Assembly: GCF_009933175.1 (NCBI RefSeq)
Contig: NZ_MAEJ01000001.1
Span: 518,238-582,237, forward strand
Direction of reading: 5' to 3'
DNA: 64,000 bases
Origin: Candidatus Enterococcus huntleyi
GTDB taxonomy: Bacteria > Bacillota > Bacilli > Lactobacillales > Enterococcaceae
Shown: positions 44,872-54,803 of the stretch, one piece after another
Numbering within the stretch: the first letter of the stretch is position 1
Layout of the letters: each line of letters opens with the position of its first letter
Translations under genes and position numbers: made by a program
Notes under the pieces: model-generated
Databases searched by the model: none
The model's input: only the letters and a program-made list of their open reading frames with translations
Told to the model about the DNA's origin: nothing

Positions 44872-45813
44872 ATGGAATTATCTGCAAAGAAAAAGAATAA
44901 AATGAAGCCTCATAAGCTTCCTCGAACCAAAGAAGATGTCTTCTTTAATATTGTGAATTATACATTTTTCGCATTAATTACCTTAATCTGTGCGTATCCT
45001 TTTTATTACTTGATTATTAATTCGATTAGTAATAATGAGTTGAGTGCCTTAGGTTCTATTCGCTTTGTACCAAACGACATTCACTTAGAAAATTATAAAG
45101 AAGTTCTTCAACTAGATGGTCTTTCACTAGCAGCGGTCGTTTCGGTAGCTAGAACAGTTATCGGAACGACCTTGACGGTGCTGGCTTCAGCTTTTCTAGG
45201 GTTTATGTTTACCCAACAGAAAATGTGGAAACGTCAATTTTGGTATCGTTTTGTAATTATCACGATGTACTTTAACGCGGGGCTTATCCCACTGTTTATT
45301 ACGATGAAAACATTGGGATTAACGAACAACTTCTGGGTCTATATATTACCAGCAATTGTCCAACCATTTAATATCATCTTGGTGAAAACGTACATTGAAT
45401 CGATTCCGGCATCTTTACAAGAAGCTGCTGAAATGGATGGCGCAAATATTGTTCAGATTTTCTTTAAAGTTATCTTACCAAATTGTATGCCAATCTTAGC
45501 AACAGTAGCGATATTTTCTGCTGTGGCACAATGGAATTCATTCCAAGATACCTTAATTTATATCACTGATCAAAAACTATATTCATTGCAATATTTACTT
45601 TACACATATATCAACCAAGCCAATTCATTAGCACAAATGGTAAAAAATTCCACTGGTTCCTTATCAGGTGTAGTGTCTGCAGCGACAACGCAAACGCCAA
45701 CATCGATTCGGATGACCGTTTCAGTAATTGTTGTACTACCAATTATGTTTATCTATCCTCTATTTCAACGCCATTTTGTAAAAGGAATTATGCTAGGCGC
45801 TGTTAAAGGATAA
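44872..45813 (+). CDS. Sugar ABC transporter permease, LplC type
   Basis: A 313-residue permease with six membrane segments, partner of the LplB-type permease 17 bp upstream. The EAA loop is LQEAAEMDGANIVQIFFKVI near residue 185. GAGAGGAGAA lies before the ATG. Members of this group import oligosaccharides together with a lipoprotein receptor. Confidence 0.92.
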   Translation: MELSAKKKNKMKPHKLPRTKEDVFFNIVNYTFFALITLICAYPFYYLIINSISNNELSALGSIRFVPNDIHLENYKEVLQLDGLSLAAVVSVARTVIGTTLTVLASAFLGFMFTQQKMWKRQFWYRFVIITMYFNAGLIPLFITMKTLGLTNNFWVYILPAIVQPFNIILVKTYIESIPASLQEAAEMDGANIVQIFFKVILPNCMPILATVAIFSAVAQWNSFQDTLIYITDQKLYSLQYLLYTYINQANSLAQMVKNSTGSLSGVVSAATTQTPTSIRMTVSVIVVLPIMFIYPLFQRHFVKGIMLGAVKG

Positions 45814-45838
45814 GACTATTTATAAGGAGAAGTTGAAA

Positions 45839-47575
45839 ATGAATTTAAAGAAAAAAATTGTTGCAGGGTTACTAGGGGTTACACTTTTGACGAGCTTAGC
45901 AGCTTGTGGTTCAGGTAAAAGTGAAAGTAAAAGTAAATCAGATAAAGATGAATTGTTGACAGTGGATGTTTATGATGGGTTAGCTAACTATATGGGTATT
46001 CAAAAAGGTTGGTTTGCTGAAGTGATCAAAGAAAAATTCAATATCGAGTTAAATATTATCGCGCCAAACGTTGCTGGAAATGGGGACACATTGTACCAAA
46101 CAAGGACAGCCGCTGGAAATTTAGGCGATATAATCATTGTAAATACTGGAAAGGAATACACTGAATTAGTAAAAGGTGGATTATTGTATGATGCAACGGA
46201 TAGTTATAAGGATATGAAAAATATCAAAAAATTCGATCGTGCAGTAGAGTATTTGAATAAGGATTCTGATGGGGTTTATGGTTTTCCAACAGCGGTTTCT
46301 AGTTTGCCATCAACTACACCATCTGAAGGATTAGACTTGAATTTTGGTGCATATATACGCTGGGACCTATATGGTAAAGAAAATTACCCATCAATGAAGA
46401 CAATTGAAGATATCTTACCTGTTTTGAAAAAAATGCAGGATACAAATCCGAAGTCTGACTCTGGAAAACCAACTTATGGCTTCTCACTTTTTGGTGATTG
46501 GGATGGAACTATGATGACCATGGCCAAACAGATGGCACCGTTATATGGTTATGATGAAATGGGATTTGCTTTTGCAAAAGCAGATGGGACAGACTATCAG
46601 AATCCAATGGATGACGATTCATATTATGTACGAGCTTTGAAGTTCTTTAATAAAGCTAATCAAATGGGACTGGTAGATCCGGAATCGACTACTCAAAATT
46701 ACGATACTATGTATCAAAAATATCAAGATGGACAAATCTTATTTTCGTGGTGGCCATGGCTAGGACAAGCTGCCTACAACACACCAGAAAACGTAGGTAA
46801 TGGAAAAGGGTATATGTTAGCACCAATCGACGATCAAGAAATTTTTTCTTTCGGCGCAGATGTTTATGGTGGTAAACAGTTTATTGGGATTGGTTCCCAA
46901 GCAAAAGATCCAGAGAGAATCGCTGAATTTATCGACTGGCTATATTCTCCAGAGGGAGCATTGGCAAACACTTCTCAAACACAAGGTAGCGCTGGTATTG
47001 AAGGCTTAACTTGGGAAATGAATAAAGACGGTCTTCCAGAATTGACAGAATTTGGTAAAAAAGCACTATTTGATGGGAAAACAACTGTACCGAAAGAATA
47101 TGGTGGTGGGACATACCAAGATGGAGTTTCGGCATTAAATGTAAACACAGTTTTGGGAATCGATATAAATCCAGATAACGGATACCCATATAATTATACA
47201 ACATGGGAAACTTATCAAAAAGATAATACCACTCCACTGCAAAATGATTGGAGTAGCAAGATGGATAATAGTTCAACTACTTTAGAATATTTAGAAAAAG
47301 AAAAACAAGTCATGGTTGCACCTGGAGCAAGCTATGTAGCACCAGAAGAGGACTCAGAAATAGAAGTTTTACGAAATCAGATTGGTTCAACTATTACGGA
47401 GTATTCTTGGAAAGCTATCTTCGCTAAAGATGATACGGAATGTGACAAATTAATCGAAGAGATGAGAAATATCGTCTATGGCTTGAATTACGAAAAAGTA
47501 TATGACATCGATTTAGCTAATGCGAAAGAACGAAATGAGCAAAGAATACTTGTCAAAGAAGAATATGGTGAATAA
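45839..47575 (+). CDS. Sugar-binding lipoprotein of the ABC importer
   Basis: A 578-residue solute-binding protein of the large LplA-type family. The signal peptide ends in the lipobox LTSLAACGSG (cysteine at about residue 22), so the mature protein is lipid-anchored outside the cell. The large size is typical for receptors of plant oligosaccharides. AAGGAG lies 9 bp before the ATG at 45839; the TTG at 45833 is less likely. GH42 starts 21 bp after the end, so substrate import and galactose removal are co-expressed. Confidence 0.92.
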   Translation: MNLKKKIVAGLLGVTLLTSLAACGSGKSESKSKSDKDELLTVDVYDGLANYMGIQKGWFAEVIKEKFNIELNIIAPNVAGNGDTLYQTRTAAGNLGDIIIVNTGKEYTELVKGGLLYDATDSYKDMKNIKKFDRAVEYLNKDSDGVYGFPTAVSSLPSTTPSEGLDLNFGAYIRWDLYGKENYPSMKTIEDILPVLKKMQDTNPKSDSGKPTYGFSLFGDWDGTMMTMAKQMAPLYGYDEMGFAFAKADGTDYQNPMDDDSYYVRALKFFNKANQMGLVDPESTTQNYDTMYQKYQDGQILFSWWPWLGQAAYNTPENVGNGKGYMLAPIDDQEIFSFGADVYGGKQFIGIGSQAKDPERIAEFIDWLYSPEGALANTSQTQGSAGIEGLTWEMNKDGLPELTEFGKKALFDGKTTVPKEYGGGTYQDGVSALNVNTVLGIDINPDNGYPYNYTTWETYQKDNTTPLQNDWSSKMDNSSTTLEYLEKEKQVMVAPGASYVAPEEDSEIEVLRNQIGSTITEYSWKAIFAKDDTECDKLIEEMRNIVYGLNYEKVYDIDLANAKERNEQRILVKEEYGE

Positions 47576-47596
47576 TTACAAGTTAGGATGGGGAAA

Positions 47597-49582
47597 ATGT
47601 CGGAAAAAATACAGTTTGGTGTAGATTATTATCCGGAACATTGGAATTCAGAACGGATAGAAACTGATATAAAGTTAATGAAAGAAATGGGAATTGATCT
47701 TGTGCGGCTAGGCGAGTTTTCCTGGAGTAAACTTGAGACATCAGATAATAACTTCGAGTTTGGATGGTTAAAACAAGTTGTGGCTAAATTTGAGAAAGTA
47801 GGTATAAAAGTAGTTCTAGGCACACCTACTGCTGCCCCGCCAGCATGGCTCATAAAAGAGCATCCAGAAATACAACCTGTTGATAGGGAAAGCAGAACAA
47901 GACATTTTGGCGGACGCCATCATTGTTGCCATTCAAATTTAACTTATAGAAAGTATTGTGAACGGTATGTTGAGATTTTTGCAGAGGAGTTTAGTAAGTC
48001 CACTAACGTAATTGGTTGGCAAATCGATAACGAGTTAGGTAATAGCCATAATGAATTGTGTTATTGTGATTCTTGTGAGAAGAATTTTCAGCGATGGCTA
48101 GAAAAAAAATATGTAACAATTAATGAGCTGAATCAAAGTTGGGGCACTACTTTCTGGTCTCAAACATATAATGATTTCGAACAGATACAAGCACCTAAGC
48201 TAACTGCTGCAGGAGAGAATCCCTCACAACTATTAGACTGGAAGAGATGTCATTCAGATTTGATAAAGGATTTTCACGATGAGCAGGTTGAAATCATTAG
48301 AAAATATTCTGAAGATACTTTTATCACACATAATATGATGGGCTTTAGTAACGTAGTTAATTATTACGAATTAGCAGAGAAGCTAGATTTTGTTTCTCAT
48401 GATCAATATCCTTCAGGGCCATTCCATAAAGAGCAAAATAGACAGTCAGGGGATCATCAAGCTGCGGAGCTAGATGTAATTAGAGGGATAAAGCAACAAA
48501 CTTTTTGGATTATGGAACAGCAATCTAATATTGCTGGCTGGGATGTACTAGGTAGGTTACCAAGCCCAGGTCAAATAAGTTTATGGACTGTCCAATCTGT
48601 TGCTCATGGAGCCGATACAATCGTTTACTTCAGATGGCGAACTAGCGCAATGGGAACAGAGCAATATTGGCACGGCATACTACCACATTCTGGTATTCCA
48701 GGAAGAGTTTACGAAGAAATAAAAACATTAACTAAAGAAATACGACCGATCATGCAGCAAGTTAATGGGATAAAACCAAAGTCTAAGGTAGCGATAGTGT
48801 ATTCCTATGACCAAAGCTATGCATTTGATATACAACATCATCATCCAGATTTAAATTATGTAGACCATTTAAGAACTTATTATAAAGGTCTTTATGAAAA
48901 TAATATTTCTGTAGATTTCATCTCTGATGCTGCTGATTTTTCGGAGTATGAGCTAATTGTTGCTCCATTGCAGTTCATACTTACGAATGAATTGGCAGAA
49001 AAATACAGGAACTATGTTCAAAAAGGTGGGAATTTGATTCTCACTATGAGAACAGGTGTAAAAACGGAGTCGAATATCTGTTATACCGACTCACCGTTAC
49101 CAGGACTTTTATCAGATGTTTTAGGAATTCAAGTACCGGAATATGATTGCTTGTTAGATACGGAAGTTCGGATTAAAATAGGTGATAAAAACCACGTAGC
49201 AAACAAATGGGCAGACTTAATTACATTAACCTCTGCAGAAGCATTGGCAAGTTATGACAGTCAGTTTTACAAAGGAACTCCCGCTATAACACAAAATGAT
49301 TTTGGAAAAGGCAAGGCGTATTATGTAGGTACAGAGATGTCCCCTTCATTGATGAGTGATTTTATAGATAGACTTCAAATCAAAAAAGAAGCACAGGCTG
49401 CCCCGATTGGTGTAGAGATTGCATCTAGAGAAAGCGAAAAACTAATCTATCATTTTGTCATGAATCATACAGATTGCATTCAGTCTTTTGATCCACCAAA
49501 ACATTGGACACTATATAAAGACGATAAGGGAACAAAGACTATTCCTGAACATGGCTATCTCATATTTATTGAAAATAAATAA
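47597..49582 (+). CDS. GH42 beta-galactosidase
   Basis: A 661-residue GH42 enzyme: a TIM-barrel catalytic domain (residues 1 to ~380), a trimerisation domain (~385-590) and a small C-terminal domain. The acid/base E146 is in WQIDNELG and the nucleophile E307 in WIMEQQS. The zinc-binding cysteines appear as CHSN and CYCDSC. GGATGGGG before the ATG at 47597 is better than the site for 47588. No signal peptide, so it hydrolyses imported beta-galactosides. Within the locus it would remove galactose from side chains. Confidence 0.93.
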   Translation: MSEKIQFGVDYYPEHWNSERIETDIKLMKEMGIDLVRLGEFSWSKLETSDNNFEFGWLKQVVAKFEKVGIKVVLGTPTAAPPAWLIKEHPEIQPVDRESRTRHFGGRHHCCHSNLTYRKYCERYVEIFAEEFSKSTNVIGWQIDNELGNSHNELCYCDSCEKNFQRWLEKKYVTINELNQSWGTTFWSQTYNDFEQIQAPKLTAAGENPSQLLDWKRCHSDLIKDFHDEQVEIIRKYSEDTFITHNMMGFSNVVNYYELAEKLDFVSHDQYPSGPFHKEQNRQSGDHQAAELDVIRGIKQQTFWIMEQQSNIAGWDVLGRLPSPGQISLWTVQSVAHGADTIVYFRWRTSAMGTEQYWHGILPHSGIPGRVYEEIKTLTKEIRPIMQQVNGIKPKSKVAIVYSYDQSYAFDIQHHHPDLNYVDHLRTYYKGLYENNISVDFISDAADFSEYELIVAPLQFILTNELAEKYRNYVQKGGNLILTMRTGVKTESNICYTDSPLPGLLSDVLGIQVPEYDCLLDTEVRIKIGDKNHVANKWADLITLTSAEALASYDSQFYKGTPAITQNDFGKGKAYYVGTEMSPSLMSDFIDRLQIKKEAQAAPIGVEIASRESEKLIYHFVMNHTDCIQSFDPPKHWTLYKDDKGTKTIPEHGYLIFIENK

Positions 49583-49668
49583 TAGATTGTCTGGCAGGGA
49601 GAGTAATAAACGAAGTATAATAAAGAATATATGAATAGAATGGGCAGCTAGATTACTGTCTATCCATA

Positions 49669-49722
49669 GAAATAGGGACGGGACATTAGTTTTTTAACTT
49701 ATGTTTCGGTCCTTATTTTTAT
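49669..49722 (+). terminator. Terminator after GH42
   Basis: AATAGGGAC pairs with GTCCTTATT (with G-U pairs) across a loop of about 30, followed by T residues. The rest of 49583-49914 holds nothing else I can name apart from the ribosome binding site of the next gene. Confidence 0.6.
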
Positions 49723-49914
49723 CTCTTTTACAATGTACTCATATTATTTTTGTTGTGCTTGAAAATAACTGGAGGATAAATTTAGTAACTCTTGGCTATA
49801 AGAGGTTTCTTGTAATTAACGCTAATGGATTAAGAAAAGAGATAGAAATGTTTATAGAATAGAACTATATTGATGAGAAATTATAGCATAGTACAAATTC
49901 TAAGGAGAATGTCT

Positions 49915-51375
49915 ATGAAAACAATTGAAGAAATAAAACAAGTCGTGAGTGAAGGGCCTTTTTCAGCGAACTGGCGAGATTTAAATGCTTTTCAAACACC
50001 GACTTGGTTCAAGCAAGCGAAGTTTGGAATCTTTATTCATTGGGGATTGTATAGTATTCCCGCGTTTAATAATGAATGGTATTCGCGAAATATGTATCGT
50101 CAAGGCACGGAAGAATATCAGCACCATATTGATACCTATGGCCCGCATGAAGAATTTGGCTACAAGGATTTTATTCCAATGTTTACCGCTGAAAAATTTG
50201 ATGCGACGGAGTGGATGGCGCTATTCAAAGAGGCTGGCGCGAAATACTTTTTCCCAGTGGCGGAGCATCATGATGGCTTTCAGATGTACCAAAGTGAGAT
50301 TTCTCACTATAATGCTTTTGAGATGGGACCAAAACGTGATTTATTGAAAGAGTTAAAAGAGGCTGGTGAAAAAGCGGATTTAACTTTTTGTACGTCGTCT
50401 CATCGGGCCGAGCATTGGTTCTTTATGGGCCATGGCAAAGAATTTCCGAGTGATATTAAGGAACCGATGGAGAAGGGTGATTTTTATTGGCCTGCTCAAC
50501 CGGAACCGGATAATCAAGCACTACAAAGTACGCCGTATCCGACCGCTGAATACTTAGAGGATTGGCTATTGCGGACTGTAGAAATCATTGACCGTTATCA
50601 ACCGAAAGTATTATACTTTGATTGGTGGATTCAACATGAAGCGTTCAAAGAATCGTTGCAATTATTGGCGGCTTATTATTATAACTGTGGTCATACCTGG
50701 GGTGAAGAAGTGGCGATTTGTTACAAGCACGATGCCATGATGTTTGGCTCAGGCGTGGTGGAGATTGAGCGTGGCAAGCTTTCTGATGCGCAGCCTTTCT
50801 ATTGGCAATCAGATACAGCGATTGCTCGGAATTCATGGTGCTATACCGAAACGCTTGATTATAAATCGGTCAATGAAATTCTTTATGATTTGATTGAAGT
50901 CGTTTCAAAAAATGGTAATTTACTGTTAAATGTTGGACCAAAAGGCGATGGATCAATTGCTGAAAAAGATCAACTAATTTTAAAAGAAATTGGTACTTGG
51001 CTCAAAGTGAATGGCGAAGGAATCTACGAGTCAAAACCGTGGCGTAAAGCTGGGGAAGGTCCGACACAACTAGTTTCAGGACAGTTCCAAGAAAACAAAC
51101 CGACGACCTACACGAAAGAAGACATTCGTTTTACCGTGGCAGGCGAAGCCATCTATGCTTTCTTATTGGCGCCAAAAGCGGGTGAGCAGGTGGTTATCAA
51201 ATCGTTGGCAACATCGGCGGATCAAAATGTACCAGAATTTCATGGCTTAATTAAGGAAGTCAGTATATTAGGGGAAGCACCAGTCGATTGGCAAGTGACA
51301 GCGGAAGGCTTGGCGGTGACGCTGCCAGAAACGTTGGATGCATTGCCGAAAGTCTGCAAAATTACAATTATGTAA
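49915..51375 (+). CDS. GH29 alpha-L-fucosidase
   Basis: A 486-residue GH29 enzyme. The N-terminal catalytic domain (residues 1 to ~350) has the family signature WFKQAKFGIFIHWGLYSIPA, the nucleophile D236 in YFDWWI and the HHDGF motif; a C-terminal beta domain follows. AAGGAG 7 bp before the ATG at 49915 fixes the start inside a longer open frame. No signal peptide, so it acts inside the cell. It would remove alpha-L-fucose, possibly the terminal fucose of xyloglucan side chains. The esterase gene starts 16 bp after its end. Confidence 0.92.
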   Translation: MKTIEEIKQVVSEGPFSANWRDLNAFQTPTWFKQAKFGIFIHWGLYSIPAFNNEWYSRNMYRQGTEEYQHHIDTYGPHEEFGYKDFIPMFTAEKFDATEWMALFKEAGAKYFFPVAEHHDGFQMYQSEISHYNAFEMGPKRDLLKELKEAGEKADLTFCTSSHRAEHWFFMGHGKEFPSDIKEPMEKGDFYWPAQPEPDNQALQSTPYPTAEYLEDWLLRTVEIIDRYQPKVLYFDWWIQHEAFKESLQLLAAYYYNCGHTWGEEVAICYKHDAMMFGSGVVEIERGKLSDAQPFYWQSDTAIARNSWCYTETLDYKSVNEILYDLIEVVSKNGNLLLNVGPKGDGSIAEKDQLILKEIGTWLKVNGEGIYESKPWRKAGEGPTQLVSGQFQENKPTTYTKEDIRFTVAGEAIYAFLLAPKAGEQVVIKSLATSADQNVPEFHGLIKEVSILGEAPVDWQVTAEGLAVTLPETLDALPKVCKITIM

Positions 51376-51391
51376 AGGATGGAATAATTCA

Positions 51392-52195
51392 ATGAAACAT
51401 GAACGAATCAAATTAGATGACAGTACAGCCTATGTTGACAGCTATCTCTTGGCTAATTCGCCTGAAATGATCGCAGATAGAAAGCGCCCGTTAGTGGTTA
51501 TCTGTCCTGGTGGTGGTTACGAGATGACCTCTGATCGTGAAGCAGAACCAGTGGCTATTCGCTTTTTAGGGATGGGCTTTCATGCCTTAATTTTACGCTA
51601 CAGTGTCGCACCAAGTCGTTTTCCAGAAAGCCTAGTCCAGTTAGCGAAGACGGTTCAGTTGGCACGGAATAATGCTGATGAATGGGGCGTTGATCCTGAT
51701 AAAATTATTGTTGCTGGCTTCTCTGCAGGTGGACATTTAGCTGCTAGCCTTGGTGTATTTTGGCAAAAAGATTTTCTGAAGGAATATTTAGAAGGCGAGA
51801 ATAGCCAATGGCAACCGAATGCTTTGCTACTTAGTTATCCAGTCATCAGCTCAGGTCCATTTGCGCATAATGGCTCGTTCCATTCGTTATTAGGCGATAA
51901 ATATGAAGAGCTGAAAGATTTTGCTTCATTAGAAACGCAAGTCTCAGAAAATACGCCGCAAACCTTTTTGTGGCATACAGTGGAAGATGATGCTGTCCCG
52001 ATGGAAAACAGTATCGCCTTTGCTCAAAGCTTACGTAAATACAAGGTGCCATTCGAATTGCATCTCTTCCCTAAGGGCGGACATGGTTTAAGTCTAGGAA
52101 CTGACGCAACAAGTATCAGTAACGGCTATGGACTGCAAGAAGAGATTACTGTTTGGCCAGATTTGTTTGAAACTTGGGTTAAACATAATCTGTGA
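51392..52195 (+). CDS. Alpha/beta hydrolase, probable carbohydrate esterase
   Basis: A 267-residue alpha/beta hydrolase. The nucleophile S111 is in GFSAGGHLAA, the oxyanion segment is CPGGGYEMTSDREAEPVA, and the histidine is in PKGGHGLSLG near the C-terminus. This HGG-type pattern is that of acetyl esterases and of BD-FAE-like enzymes. AAGGATGG lies before the ATG at 51392. Cotranscribed with the fucosidase; a role in removing acetyl groups from plant oligosaccharides fits but is inference. Confidence 0.87.
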   Translation: MKHERIKLDDSTAYVDSYLLANSPEMIADRKRPLVVICPGGGYEMTSDREAEPVAIRFLGMGFHALILRYSVAPSRFPESLVQLAKTVQLARNNADEWGVDPDKIIVAGFSAGGHLAASLGVFWQKDFLKEYLEGENSQWQPNALLLSYPVISSGPFAHNGSFHSLLGDKYEELKDFASLETQVSENTPQTFLWHTVEDDAVPMENSIAFAQSLRKYKVPFELHLFPKGGHGLSLGTDATSISNGYGLQEEITVWPDLFETWVKHNL

Positions 52196-52273
52196 GATGA
52201 TGGGAAATAAGTACGAAGCATCTGAATGTTTCCGACTATTAATTGAATAATTAAGAGAACATAAATAGTAATA

Positions 52274-52346
52274 AAAATAGACTTACCTGTGAACGGAAGA
52301 ATTGATGAGTTAGTCAATCTTTCGAGAAGGGAAGTCTATTTTTTTT
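52274..52346 (+). terminator. Terminator after the esterase
   Basis: AAAATAGACTT pairs with AAGTCTATTTT across a 47-base loop, followed by eight T residues. Confidence 0.8.
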
Positions 52347-52431
52347 GTGAGTATATTTATGAATATCAGAGTAATGTTCTAGTTAATTGCTATCGGCGTA
52401 CGTTTCCCATCTATTAATGCTATTCGAAAAG

Positions 52432-52840
52432 GAAACTTGTAAAGTGGATCATGCGACAAGATATCCTTGTATGAACGAGTCTGGCGCTAGGGACGGGTAG
52501 GGAATGAAAATGTACCATTTTCTTTTATTGTCCTACGCCTACCATTCCACTATTTTGAAACTTGGTGAATAGACTATGAGCTAAGTGTTGCTGTAAGAAC
52601 GAGTTTGGCAGCTAGGGCCAGGTACGGAAGGAGAATGTTTCATTTTCCCTTTATCGGCCTACGCCTACCATCCAACTAAATGGTCGTGTAAAAGTTGAAC
52701 GAGGAAACTTCGAAAGTGGATCATGCGGCAAGATGTAGCTGTATGCACGAGTCTGGCGCTAAGGACGTGTAAGGGATGAAAATGTATCATTTTCTTTTAT
52801 TGTCCTACGCATACCATTCCACTACTGCGATACTTGGTTA
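52432..52840. repeat. Three tandem copies of a palindromic intergenic repeat
   Basis: Units start with GAAACTT at 52432, 52557 and 52704 (about 125, 147 and 137 bp). Each holds, in order, a TGGCGCTAGGGAC-like block, a GAAAATG/CATTTTC hairpin core, CCTACGCCTACCATTCCACT and a spacer. Copies 1 and 3 are most alike. No reading frame runs through them. A divergent relative lies at 40461-40660. Confidence 0.85.
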
Positions 52841-52969
52841 GTGGAACTGGCAAAATAGCGCAATATTCGGGAATTTTTTAGAAGGAAATTGGGAAGAAAG
52901 CCTTCTCATTTTCAGATAGAATAGAGTTATCAAAGAGATATTAAATAAAGCAATAGTAGGAGGAAACTA

Positions 52970-54052
52970 ATGACAGTAAGAGTTGGAATTATCGGATGTG
53001 GTGGGATTGCGAATGGCAAACATATGCCGGCGTTATCACAGGTTAAAGAAGTTGAAATGGTGGCATTTTGTGATTTAATCGTTGAACGTGCGGAGGAAGC
53101 GAAAGCGAAGTATGGCGATGAATCTGCAAAAGTTTATACGGATTATAAAGAAATGTTAACGGATTCAACGTTGGATGTCGTGCATGTGTGTACGCCTAAT
53201 TCATCTCACTCGGAGTTGACAATTGCGGCTTTGGAATCAGATTGTCATGTGATGTGTGAAAAACCGATGGCTAAAACGTCTGAAGAGGCGAGAACGATGA
53301 TTGAAGCTGCGAATAGAACGGGTAAAAAATTAACGATTGGTTATCAAAATCGTTTTAGAACAGATTCGCGTTACTTGCATGATGTGTGTGCGGATGGCGA
53401 GCTTGGGAATATTTATTTTGGGAAAGCGCATGCGGTTCGTCGTCGGGCAGTTCCAACTTGGGGTGTGTTCCTTGATGAAGAAGCGCAAGGTGGCGGTCCG
53501 TTGATTGATATCGGCACACATGCTTTGGATTTAACTTTATGGATGATGGATAATTACAAACCTAAATTTGTGGTGGGTAAAGCGTATCATGAGTTATCGC
53601 AAACAGAAAATGCTGCGAATGCTTGGGGGCCTTGGGATCCTAGCAAGTTTACGGTGGAAGATTCAGCGTTTGGTTATATTGTCATGGAAAATGGCGCGTC
53701 AATTTTCTTAGAGTCTAGCTGGGCTTTAAATAGTTTAGATGTGAAGGAAGCGAAGACTAGTCTGTATGGCTCTAAAGGGGGCGCAGATATGGATAATGGC
53801 TTAACAATTAATGGTGAAAATCGTGGCTTATTATATGAAAAACAAATTGAATTAGAAACAGGTGGCGTGGATTTCTATGATGGTGCGACACAAACACCAG
53901 AATTATTAGAAGCTCATTCATGGATTCAAGCGATTTTGAATGATACAGAGCCTGTCGTAAAACCGGAACAAGCGTTGGTTGTGACTGAAATTCTTGAAGC
54001 GTTGTATGAGTCGTCGAATACAGGGAAACCTGTCTACATTAAAGGAGAGTAA
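52970..54052 (+). CDS. Gfo/Idh/MocA family oxidoreductase
   Basis: A 360-residue NAD(P)-dependent oxidoreductase. The Rossmann motif GIIGCGGIANGKHM is at residues 5-18 and MCEKPMAKT, with the catalytic-type EKP, near residue 93; the C-terminal domain holds GGGPLIDIGTHALDL with the catalytic histidine pattern. AGGAGG lies 6 bp before the ATG. It starts an operon with an isomerase, a ThuA-like protein and further genes, resembling ThuB-type enzymes that oxidise C3 of sugars or glycosides; this role is inference. Confidence 0.92.
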   Translation: MTVRVGIIGCGGIANGKHMPALSQVKEVEMVAFCDLIVERAEEAKAKYGDESAKVYTDYKEMLTDSTLDVVHVCTPNSSHSELTIAALESDCHVMCEKPMAKTSEEARTMIEAANRTGKKLTIGYQNRFRTDSRYLHDVCADGELGNIYFGKAHAVRRRAVPTWGVFLDEEAQGGGPLIDIGTHALDLTLWMMDNYKPKFVVGKAYHELSQTENAANAWGPWDPSKFTVEDSAFGYIVMENGASIFLESSWALNSLDVKEAKTSLYGSKGGADMDNGLTINGENRGLLYEKQIELETGGVDFYDGATQTPELLEAHSWIQAILNDTEPVVKPEQALVVTEILEALYESSNTGKPVYIKGE

Positions 54053-54053
54053 A

Positions 54054-54803
54054 ATGAAACCACAAATTGCTATTCAATTATGGAGTGTGCAGGAAGCGTG
54101 TCGCGAAGATTTTCTAGGAACCTTACAAGCACTGAAAGAAGCGGGCTATGACGGGGTTGAATTTGCTGGCTACAATGGCTATTCGGCGGACGAAATTGCG
54201 GAGATGTTGAAGAAAACAGGTCTTGTTGCGGCTGGCTCTCATATTCCATTTGAACAAATGGATACGGATTTAGAAGCGGTGTTGGCTTTCGAGAAAACAA
54301 TCGGCAATAAGCGGATTGTTGTTCCTTATGCAACGTTCCCGACAGCTGAAGCGTGGCAAGCATTTATCAAACGTTTAGCTGAGATTGCCAAAGCCGTTAC
54401 AGCACAGGGCTTTGAGTTTTATTACCATAACCATGCCCACGAATTTAAAGAGGTACCGAACGAAGATTTATTGGAATTAATGACGAAAGAATCGTCGGAT
54501 ATTCGTTTAGAAGTCGACTTGTACTGGCTCAATGCAGCGGGCAAAAATGTACCAGAATGGGTGGCTGCTCATTCAGATTCAATCGGCTTATTCCATATGA
54601 AGGATATGAAAAAAGATCCGGAAGAAAGCACAGAGATTGGCTCAGGTGTATTGCCGATGGGAGAGTATGTGCAGTTGGCTAAAGAATTGGGCTTGCCGTG
54701 GTTGATTGTTGAACAGGAAGCTTTCCAAAAATATTCGCCGATGGAAGCAGCAAAAATTGATTGCGACGTATTGAGTCGCTTGGTAGAGGAGTGCTACAAA
54801 TGA
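54054..54803 (+). CDS. Xylose-isomerase-like TIM-barrel sugar isomerase/epimerase
   Basis: A 249-residue protein of the AP-endonuclease-2/xylose-isomerase-like TIM-barrel group. Likely metal ligands sit at [20 protein letters not shown] and VEQEAF. AAAGGAG lies before the ATG at 54054, and the stop of the dehydrogenase is 2 bp upstream. Members act as isomerases, epimerases or, in oxidative glycoside pathways, on 3-keto sugars. The exact reaction is not determined by sequence. Confidence 0.9.
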   Translation: MKPQIAIQLWSVQEACREDFLGTLQALKEAGYDGVEFAGYNGYSADEIAEMLKKTGLVAAGSHIPFEQMDTDLEAVLAFEKTIGNKRIVVPYATFPTAEAWQAFIKRLAEIAKAVTAQGFEFYYHNHAHEFKEVPNEDLLELMTKESSDIRLEVDLYWLNAAGKNVPEWVAAHSDSIGLFHMKDMKKDPEESTEIGSGVLPMGEYVQLAKELGLPWLIVEQEAFQKYSPMEAAKIDCDVLSRLVEECYK

